A stretch of 64,000 nt of DNA from Crocodylus rhombifer (taxonomy: Eukaryota; Chordata; Crocodylia; Crocodylidae). Positions 55,460-64,000 of this stretch are shown here, piece after piece. The translations under genes were made by a program, and so were the position numbers. The notes under the pieces were generated by a model. That model had not been told where the DNA came from, made no database searches, and saw only the letters and a program-made list of their open reading frames with translations. Within the stretch, counting starts at the first letter, position 1. Every line of letters starts with the position of its first letter. The DNA is taken from the NCBI GenBank assembly GCA_038503035.1, contig JAVSML010000029.1, forward strand, positions 1,573,799 to 1,637,798, given 5' to 3'.

Positions 55460-56228
55460 GTAAAATATGTAAATTGGTCTATCTTCTAGAGTTTACTCCA
55501 ATATGCATTAATCATTTGAGATCTTTAAGTTATACTATACAATCAAGATAGATATATGTAAAATCTCATGGGAAGAGTGTTAGATTAAAAATAATTGTTC
55601 AGGGGTAGATGGCCAAATCCTGTTTCCCCATTTCTCACTCTTAACAGTGTACAGGTAAATTAAACATTTTAAAGATCTATTTTGCTTCACATTAGCTGTG
55701 ATTGTAGTTCACTGGTTAGTGTTCACTAACCTTTGCTATCCATCAAGGAAGGAGAAGGTTTATTATTCTTCATTTCACTGAAACATTTTAAACAGCTGCT
55801 CTTTGAGTTCACCTAAGGAAACTGTAGGTTATTCATCCATTTGGTTTAAACTAAATAAGTTAACAGAATAGCCAAACCTTTGCCCTACCTTCTTATCAAG
55901 GAAGGATGGATAGGGATGCAGTGGAAACAGTGAGAGCTGGCTAGAAATCTGACGACTTAGATTGCTGTTGGAAAAATGAGTATTTTGGGCAAGAGGGGAT
56001 ATAAAATGAAACTGGAGACCTGGAATATGAAGCAAAGCTTGTTAATGATGCATTCAGTGAGAGAGAGAAATGTTGTCCAAGATTGTTTTTTCTTAGCGCT
56101 TTTTTTATAGTACCTATTGGTTTCTAAAGCTTAGATCCACAAAGGAAATTTTCTAGTTCTTAGGCATCCAGGTCTCTGAAATTAGTTCACAAAACCCTGT
56201 TTTAGGCACCTTAGTTCTGCTATACAAC

Positions 56229-57352
56229 TGTAACCCTTCTGCCAGGCTCTGGTGGCAGTATAAGGGTATATTTCAAGTTTTGGGGGTTTTGGCTTGAGCC
56301 TCCGTCCAGAAATGTGGGAAAAATCTACCTTACTGGAGGTCCTAAACAAGTAACTTCCACACTCCCAAGCAATTTTGTACAAATACAACTGTTTATTTAA
56401 AGGTAAATTAAGTAATTAAGCTTTATCCAACCTCCCCCTTTAAATAATATGTTTACTGTATACCCCAAAATATCAAATAACACTCCACATAAAAAAAACA
56501 TTCCAAATGGTAAACTCACCCCAAATGACAAATCCCCTGTATCTTGTAGGTTTCAGTTTTAGAGTTCCCCACCCTGGAAGCTGTACCTTGCCCAGGGTGG
56601 TTGAGGGGTTGGGGATGGGAAGATACAAGTCTCCTTCTGGATTGCCAGATGGAGATCCTGTAAATATCCACATGCCACTTCTTAGGATTGCCTGCTGCAG
56701 CTGCTTTGGTGTCGCTGCTCTGCTGCTTTATTACTGCTGCTAGGGAGGTTGCGGCCACCAGCACTTAAGTGCTACCACTACTGATCCACCACCCCACCGC
56801 TGCTGCTCTGCCTGGGAAGCACCACAGGATTGCTGCTGCTGCTCAGGTCAGCACTGAGGTCTGCTGCCAGCTGCCTTTCCAGAAAATGCCACCTCATGTC
56901 ACTTGGTTGTAGTCCCTCGAAGTCACTGCTCAGGGCGCCCCCTCCTGGATTTTAAAATCCTCTTAAAATTGAGAATTTTACTAGCCTCACCAAAATGATC
57001 TCAGAAGGGAACTCTGCACTGGGGTCTCTCTGGGCTCTCAGTCACAGCCCTGAAGCTTTCCTTCTCACTCACCTTACCTGTCCCTCGGGTCCTGCTGCGG
57101 CCATAGTCGTTCTGTTCCCCATTTCTTCCCCACAACTGTCACAGAACCTTCCAGCCCCCACACAATTATCTCCTTCAGCTTGCTGTGTTCCTTCCAAGTG
57201 AAAAAAAAAAATCAGGGTGTGAGACCTAATGGGAAAGTTTTGGCTCCTTGGTTGGAGCCTTGTATTTAATCTTTTAAGGCACAGTTCACTGGAAGGGCAC
57301 AAACAAGCTTTTTAACCTGCATACCAAATAAAAGCATGGAAATTTCAGAACA
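56229..57352. mobile_element. Possible LTR (TG...CA ends, 4-bp flanking repeat)
   Basis: The unit starts TGTAACCCTTCTGCCAG and could end TTTCAGAACA; caac flanks both sides (56225-56228 and 57353-57356). No coding sequence of interest. The short duplication could arise by chance, so boundaries are tentative. Confidence 0.35.
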
Positions 57353-59408
57353 CAACAGTGGAACAAAGCTCTAGTATCAGAGCACATGATCCAAAACATT
57401 CATTTTTATTTTTATATATAAATATTTAGTGTGTCTGTGTATAATATAAAAGCAGGTCTACAGTATGAATAGAGTTCATAATGGGTTTTCCAACAGCCAG
57501 CACAGTGAACAGGAGGATGCCTGAAATGGCTCACAGAAAATAATGAGTAAAGTAGTATGTGAAATACTGTTTCTTTCGCAGAATTGGGCACCTGGGTAAG
57601 AGTTAAATTTGCAACTGTCTATTATATAGAAGCCACCACTTATGCTTCCAGCCTTGTTTTTAAATGGAAGTAGCTATGGCTGCTGCACTATGGGGACAAC
57701 TCAGTACGATTAGTGTGTGACTAATAAGTTGTCAAAGCATAATTATCACATTGTGTCCTTGTGGGAACACATGGCTTGTGAATAACCAGTGAGAGAGAGG
57801 GTTTGAGATGAGCAGCAGCCCTCTTAATTGTCAGTGTCTATGTAAAAGCTGTCCCAGTAGCAGCACTCCCAAGTGCTCAGGGAACTTTTTTGACCAAAAC
57901 TTAGATGCCTAAGTTTTGAATATTTTGTGAATTATTCACTTGGATTTGGTGCTTCAGTTCTGCTCAAATGGCACTTTAGTTGTCCAAGTCCTTTCTCAGA
58001 TTTAGGATGATATTTTAAACAAGTGAATCCCTACAAGCCAAATTCCATCTTCAGTTGCACCTGCAAAATCTCACTAAGGATGCTTGTGTGTAACTGAAAG
58101 CAGAATGTCCTTACCCTTCCCATCTTTATGACAGCAATCTGCTGATTATTTCATTTTAGTTACACCTAGCCAGTTTATCAGCCTAGGTTCTCTCCAGCGT
58201 CAGGTAGGCAGTACTTGTTGCTATCCAGAGTCAAGGACACAATAACTTGTAATAAAACTGAACAAAATAAACAGTTTGCTAATCTCTTTATTATCTCATA
58301 TCCCATATGAATATCCAGACTGCAATGAAAATATAGAGGTAAAACAGACCTAAGTAAATCTCTCTAAATTTAAAAGGCTTCTAAAATATTGAGTTACCAT
58401 TGTAACAAATGATCACTAACACCTTTAGTTCCCGATTACACATTCTGCTTCCAGTTTTCCGCCTTTGCAGATTAGGCCGTGTGTTTTCCTGCACGCAGAT
58501 ACTTTGTGCAATTTAGTAAGGCTTAAGAGCTGACAGGCCCTCACATGAGGCTTGTCTGTCATTTTACCCTAGATATTTTTGTGATATCTAATGGACCATT
58601 ATTTAATATTTATTATATTGCAGAGGCACCCAGAGTGGTCTCAGTGTTGTATAGGCAAATGGGAAGACACTGTCACGGAAATCTCGTAAAAGCCAAAAAA
58701 TCAGATGTAGGGTGGTGGAAAGGGATCTAAAAAACAAGCAAAGCATGTAGTGCTTTAAGCACTAGTGAAAGTGAGTAACTGCAGAGGAGATTACTTCTGT
58801 TTTGTTTCGTAGAAACCAGTCACGTGCGTAATTTTGCTTTAGTGTGCAAGTGTGTTTCCAAGACTGGATCCAAAGAAATCAGTGTCATAAATGGTATGAG
58901 TCTACTCGCCCTGGGAGGGCTTTGCTTTTTTTATATATCTAACCATTTCCAGTGGCTTGCTAACCTCTGTCAGTACTGGGTATTTTTCTTTAAGGAAAGC
59001 ACATATGCAGGAGGTTCTCTCAGCTCAGCTTGTTGTGTACTTCTCAGTGAGGCAGTATGTTTTAATTACAACTAATGTAAGCCAGAAACTAGTAAAAGAA
59101 ATAGGTAGGACCTCAGAGTAGCCCAGTCTGGTAGGCATGCTTTAACAGGCCCTCACATGAGGCGTGCATTGCTATTTTTAAAATGTAGCTGGAAGGAGAG
59201 GAAGTAGGTGGTGATGGTAAATTCACTAAAATCTACTGTTAATCCCCACATCCACCCCATTAAATAATAATCCATGAAATCTATGAAACCTCAAATTAAG
59301 TAGGTCCCTATCTATTATGTAAAATGTTGGCACTATCTCCTCTTTCAGCACCTTTTAAAGGCATCTACATGTGCCGAAATAAGACACTCCAGCCCGATTG
59401 AAGGCACA
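57353..59408. other. Intergenic or intronic region, mostly unclassified
   Basis: A repeat-like stretch at about 58590-58690 (gcagaggcacccagagtggt) recalls a common reptile interspersed repeat. Otherwise nothing is seen. Confidence 0.3.
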
Positions 59409-59738
59409 TTGAGGGTACATGTCTACTCATATGCGCCCTTAATGCACCTTAAAAATGGCAATTTAAGGCTATTCGCACCTAAACTTGATTACCTGCAAAA
59501 GCGAAAATTTAGGTGTGAATAGCTAAAGTGCTTTAACATACATGCAGATGTGTTAGATACATTAATGCTACATATGGACTGATGTGGGACCATCTTTAGC
59601 CCCACATCAGTTTGTACACACAGCACTAATGCACTTTAACGCATGCACGTGTAGACGCAAGCCTAAATCACCTTTATGCACTTGAAGCTAATGCGCATTA
59701 AATTTAGGCACACCTAAATGCATATGTAGACATGACCA
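59409..59738. mobile_element. MITE with TACATGTCTAC-type inverted ends
   Basis: The left end is gggtacatgtctactcatatg; the right end, reverse-complemented, is ggtcatgtctacatatgcat. The interior has further inverted phrases (ctgatgtgggacc... and gccccacatcag) and repeated aatgcactttaa motifs. Non-coding. Confidence 0.65.
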
Positions 59739-60020
59739 GTAGTCCTATTCACTTCTTTCCAAGAACAGGTGCAGTTGTCTACCCTTGTGAGAGGATCCTG
59801 GGCTCTGGGACCAGAGTGGACAGAGGTGCCTCCCTTCAGCTTCAATTAAGGTGCTACAGCTCTGGAGACAGGCAGTGTTTGAAGCATGCCCCCCTCAGTA
59901 TTTCCCACTGACTCCTGATCCCACTGTGAAGCATTTAACTGCCCATGTACTGTTCAGGAAGCCCAGGCACCTAATTCTGAGCTCTGGATTTTACTCTAGG
60001 AACAAGAGGCCTAAACATTA

Positions 60021-61689
60021 GGGGTACCTATACATGTGCTCTGACTCATTCTGATTAGAGTGCATTGGAGCAGACTTCATTCAATCTAGATTCATAGATG
60101 TTAGGGTTGGAAAGGACCTCTATAGATCATCGAGTCTGACCCCCTGCATAGGCAGGAAAGAGTGCTGGGTTCAGATGGCCCCAGCCAGATGCCATCCAAT
60201 CTCCTCTTGAAGACCCCCAGGGTAGGGGAGAGCACCACCTCCCTTGGGAGCCCATTCCAGATTTTGGCAACTGTAACTGTGAAGAAGTTCCTCCTAATGC
60301 CCAGTCTAAATCTGCTCTCTGCAAGCTTATGGCCATTATTTCTTGTGATCCCCAGGGGCGCCTTGTTGGGTAGGGCCTTGCCAATTCCCTTCTGCACCCC
60401 CATGATGAATTTATAGGCAGCCACAAGGTCGCCTCTTAACCTTCTCTTGCGGAGGCTGAAGAGGTCTAGGTGCCCTAGTCTCTCCTTGTAGGGCTTGGCT
60501 TGCAAGCCCTTAACCATACAAGTAGCTCTTCTCTGGGCCCTCTCCAGGTTATCAACATCCCTCTTAAAGTGTGGTGCCCAAAACTGGACGCAGTATTCCA
60601 ACTGCAGTCTGACCAGTATCCAATAGAGGGGAAGTATCACCTCCTTGGTTCTGTTTGTCATACATCTGCCAATGCATGATAAAGTGCAGTTAGCTTTTCT
60701 GATGACTTAGTCACATTGATGACTCCTGTTCATCTTGGAGTCCAGATTAGGGGTCTAGGATCCCTTTTCCGCTTCTGTGCTGCCGAGCAGGTCATTTCCT
60801 AGGCGGTGGGTGTGCTGGACATTTTTCCTCCGTAGGTGCAGCACCTTGCATTTCTCCTTGTTAAATTGCATTCTATTGTTTTCTGCCCATTTGTCCAACC
60901 TGTCCAGGTCTGCCTGCAGTTGTTCCCTGCCCTCCGGTGTGTCCACTTCTCCCCATGGTTTTCTATCATCCACAAACTTGGACAGAGTACACTTCACTCC
61001 CTCATCCAAGTCACTGATGAAGACATTGAAGAGTATCGGTCCAAGGACCGAGCCCTGCGGGACCCCACTGCTCACTGTCTTCCAGGTCGATACCAACCCA
61101 TCCACTACCACTCTCTGGGTACGACCCTCTAGCCAATTTGCCACCCACTGGACTGTGTATTCATCCAAGTCACAGCCTCTTTTAACTTGTTCGCCAGTTT
61201 GGGGTGGGATACCGTATCGAAGGCCTTCCTGAAGTCTAAGTAAACGACGTCAACCCCTACTCCTGCGTTCAGGTGTTTTGTAACCTGGTCATAAAAAAAG
61301 ACCAGATTAGTCGGGCATGATCTACCTGCTACAAACCCATGCTGGTTTCCCCTCAGCATAATTTTTCCTGCTGGGCTCTCACATATATGAGCCTTAATAA
61401 TCTTTTCAAAGACTTGATTAATCGAGCCTGTTGGAGTGTTCTAATTAGAACACTCCAGTGTGCTGCAGCATCTCGTGTATTCAGCATCCCACATCTCAAA
61501 ATGGTGGCAGGGCTCTTTAAATAAAGCTTGTTGAATGACCTTTAGTTAAAGTGCCCCCACCACCATTTTGAGACTTGGGATGCTGAATATATAAGACACT
61601 GTGGTGTTTTAATTATAGCAGCTCCTGAGAGTCGCTCTAATTAAACGTCCCATCCCTACCCCAACCCTGGAGCATGTGTATAAGCGCCA
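60021..61689. mobile_element. Fold-back MITE split by a CR1 insertion
   Basis: The ends are ggtacctatacatgtgctc (left) and, reverse-complemented, ggcgcttatacacatgctcc (right). The left part runs to about 60089 and the right part resumes at about 61412 (gattaatcgagcctgttgg, as in the intact copy at 3583). Inner arms at 61465-61530 and 61541-61625 pair: tattcagcatccca with tgggatgctgaata, and tctcaaaatggtgg with ccaccattttgaga. A CR1 occupies the middle. Confidence 0.7.
60089..61414 (-). mobile_element. CR1 LINE, 5' truncated, inserted into a MITE
   Basis: It begins with gattcatagatgttagggtt (3' tail complement). On the minus strand it encodes NQHGFVAGRSCPTNLVFFYD, the catalytic [33 protein letters not shown] and FVDDRK (the FADD site with A to V), then LVRLQLEYCVQFWAPHFKRD. 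Frame breaks occur near 60720 and 61170. It is flanked by an approximately 15-base near-duplicate of the MITE target. Confidence 0.9.
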
Positions 61690-61984
61690 TAGATTTTTGC
61701 AGTACCCCACAAGCAGATACCTAAATCCATTTTTGGCTAAAGTTTGAAAATAATTCAGTATAATTCAGGTTTTATGATGTGTGTAACTACTTCTCCACAT
61801 TTCTCTCATTTGGACTTGGGACTGACTACATGTTATAGTTTGAAAGCCTGGGCACTGTTGGAGATCTTATGAAAACATGGTTACAGTTTGCTGAGGAAGT
61901 TCCAAAAAAGATGTTTAAAAACCATGGTAGTGTTGCAGTGATGTTGTAGTCCTGATGATCCAGGAATAATGCAATAAGGAAGAA

Positions 61985-62080
61985 TTTTTTTCTGGGTGAT
62001 ATCTTCTGTTGGACCAACTGCATAATTGGGGTGGACTTAGACCAGCTTTCTGGTCTCACAGTACCTTCCTCAGGTTTCTG
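61985..62080. mobile_element. Diverged fold-back family copy
   Basis: It contains gatatcttctgttggaccaa and cagtaccttcctcaggtttc, a weak match to the ttagaccaact and cttcagg parts of the family. Confidence 0.4.
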
Positions 62081-62239
62081 TGAAAGAAACAGACACTTTC
62101 TTTTTCAGACTATCTGTAAGGGTACTGTGATGCCAGAAAGCGATTGGTCTATATAACAACAGCACCCACAAAAATTCTTGCCCCTCACATTTGAAAACTA
62201 TAATTTGTCAAAAAGTTTGAAAGCAGCTCAGTGAGTTTT

Positions 62240-63398
62240 AGAAAATTGGTTTATGGGATGTATCCAGAGAGTGGTAGTGAGTGGATGGGTCGGTTTCTGC
62301 CTGAAGGAATGTGGGCAGTGGCGTCCCCCAAGGCTCTGTCCTGGGACCAGTACTGTTCAATATCTTCATTAGTGACTTGGATGAGGGAGTAGAAAGCACC
62401 CTGTCCAAGTTTGCTGATGACACCAAACTATGGGGGGAGGTACACAAACTAGATGGCAGGGAGCAAATCCAGGCTGATTTGGACAGGCTGGGGAAATGGT
62501 CTGAACAGAATAGGATGCAGTTTAACAAGAATAAGTGTCATGTGTTGCACATGGGGAGGAAGAATCATCGAAACTTCTATAGCCTGGGAGGTACCACTCT
62601 AAATAGCACAATGGCGGAAAGGGATCTCAGAGTCATAGTCAACTCCAAAATGAACATGAATCACCAGTGTGATAGGAAATAAGTAAAGCTAACCACACCC
62701 TTTCTTGCATAAGTAGGTGCATCACAAACAGGTCTAGGGACATGATACTTCTGCTCTATGCAGCATTGGTCAGGCCGCAGCTGAAGTACTGCATCCAGTT
62801 TTGGGCACCGCACTTCAGGAGGGATCATAGAATCAATGAGCCGGAAGAGACCTAGATCATCGAGTCTGACTCCCTGCCAGGGGCAGGAACAAGCACTGGG
62901 GGTGGGAGGGGTCATAAGACCCCAGCCAGGTGCCTGATGTGGATGGCCTGGAGAGGGTTCAGAGGAGGGCCACTCGTCTGGTTAAAGGCCTACAGAAAAA
63001 GCCCTATGTGGACTGATTGGGAGACCTGAACCTTTTCAGCCTTCACAAGAGGAGGCTGAGAGGTGATCTCATGGCCACCTACAAACTCATCGTGGGGGGC
63101 AGCAAGAAATAAGGGATACGATGTTTACCAGGGCGCCTGTTGGGGTAACTAGAAATAATGGCCACACGCTGGAAGAGAGCAAATTCAGACTGGACATCAG
63201 GAGAAAATTATTTACAGTGAGGGTTGCCAAAATATGGAATAAGCTTCCAAGGGAGGTGGTGCTGTCCCCTTCTTTGGAGGTGTTTAAAAGGAGATTGGAC
63301 AGACACCTGGCTGGGGCCATCTGACCCCAGCACTCATTCCTGCCCAGGGCAGGGGGTCAGATTTGATGATCTAATAGGTCCTTTTCATCTATGAAATA
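62240..63398 (+). mobile_element. CR1 LINE 3' fragment, + strand
   Basis: It starts in the NWLEGRTQRVV region (here NWFMGCIQRVV). It carries [20 protein letters not shown] and [12 protein letters not shown], then the C-terminal region ending FKRRLDRHLAGAI near 63322 and the 3' tail at about 63398. The frame breaks near 62680. A second, antisense CR1 tail is inserted at 62826-62935. Confidence 0.9.
62826..62935 (-). mobile_element. 110-bp CR1 3' end nested in another CR1
   Basis: It reads catagaatcaatgagccgga, then gatcatcgagtctgactcc, the complement of a CR1 tail. Host CR1 sequence (ggagggat and gatgtgga) is interrupted with gat on both sides (62823-62825, 62936-62938), consistent with a tiny target duplication. 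Confidence 0.8.
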
Positions 63399-63479
63399 TC
63401 ACCCTTTAAAATGTAACTTGTTTAATATATAAATAGTGCCATTGTTTATGTTAGACTACTCTTAAGCAGCAAAAAAGAT

Positions 63480-63640
63480 CTACACCAGTGACCATCAACC
63501 TTTTAACAAGCTGCAAGCCAGATCCAGCCAACTGCCATATGCTGCCAAACCCTAATCTGTACAATTGCTTCTGTTGCCCTGTATTAAAAAAAATTACTAT
63601 TCCTACATCTTGACATTTTTATAGATTTCATAGACAGCAC
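63480..63640. mobile_element. Possible hAT-like terminus
   Basis: cagtgaccatcaaccttttaa at 63487 resembles a hAT-type repeat terminus. The other end was not found before the next LINE. Confidence 0.3.
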
Positions 63641-64000
63641 AAGGGATGGCCATCCCATCTCGGAGAAAAGGTAGCAAAAGGGTGCAGCAACTCCCTTGAC
63701 TCAGCAGGGAACTTGAGGACCTCCTTCCCCTCAAAAGAGAGACTTATAAAGGATGGAAGGCTGGAGTTACCACCAAGGAGGAGCACTCAGCACCGATCTG
63801 TACCTGCAGGGAGCGGATCAGGAAAGCCAAGGCTGCAACTGAGCTCCATCAGGCTTTACGTATCAAGGATAACAAAAAGTCATTTTTCAGATATGTAGGG
63901 AGTCAGAAAAAAGCAAGGGTAACATTAGACCCCAGGTGAACCAAATAGGACAGCTGGTAACTGACACCCAGGAAAAGGCCAATCTGCTTAATGGGTACTT
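63640..64000 (+). mobile_element. CR1-like LINE, ORF2 linker region, runs off the window
   Basis: The + strand encodes RERIRKAKAATELHQALRIK and then DNKKSFFRYVGSQKKAR, the segment between endonuclease and reverse transcriptase in CR1 ORF2, with some broken frames. The reverse transcriptase would follow to the right. Confidence 0.75.

Noticed and set aside
57481..57545. A following ANAPC4 exon after ccaacag at about 57494
   Set aside because: The translation reaches a stop within 16 codons and does not resemble the mammalian C terminus; no donor is needed but similarity is absent.
1..64000. CRISPR arrays, operons or bacterial defence systems
   Set aside because: Introns with GT-AG borders, CR1 LINEs and two vertebrate genes show this is animal DNA; no regularly spaced short direct repeats were seen.

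Overview
The window is vertebrate nuclear DNA carrying two neighbouring genes on the + strand, and about half of it or more is recognisable interspersed repeat. The repeats are mainly CR1-type LINEs, plus hAT-like elements, fold-back/MITE elements and probable LTR remnants. The CR1 load, lack of primate or rodent repeats, AT-rich introns and ZCCHC4-ANAPC4 gene order suggest a non-avian sauropsid. A crocodilian fits best and a turtle is possible, but this is inference. There are no prokaryotic features.

Layout. Positions 174-11377 hold the last six coding exons of ZCCHC4, the 28S rRNA m6A methyltransferase; its 5' part lies left of the window. Positions 11378-16600 are its 3' UTR and an intergenic stretch full of DNA-transposon remnants and a fold-back repeat family. 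A CpG island at about 16.6-17.2 kb covers exon 1 of ANAPC4, the APC/C platform subunit. I placed 28 coding exons between 16827 and 49079. Every junction uses GT-AG and phases agree across all introns, giving 816 codons plus stop. From 49080 to 64000 I find only repeats, apart from one short exon-like block at 55404-55459. It encodes KIKEEV, resembling the SUMO-acceptor region of the mammalian ANAPC4 C terminus.

Mobile elements. Fragments of at least 14 CR1-type elements lie on both strands. Two antisense copies (27.6-31.1 kb and 31.1-32.8 kb) retain an ORF1 SGNH-esterase end and the endonuclease, yet both lack the central reverse transcriptase. A third copy in the last coding intron consists only of the CpG-rich 5' region. 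Several insertions are nested, which gives relative ages. Three hAT-like elements have near-perfect 8-bp target duplications, and one 0.92-kb probable solo LTR has a perfect 5-bp duplication.

I did not find an unknown gene system. The most unusual points are: the possible extra ANAPC4 exon; a 5S rRNA/CR1 chimera at 50.4-51.2 kb; an inverted templated insertion inside a CR1 endonuclease; conserved splice-donor-like sites in CR1 5' regions; and a fold-back family clustered against the ANAPC4 promoter. Everything was read by eye. Repeat boundaries are approximate unless a target duplication is given.
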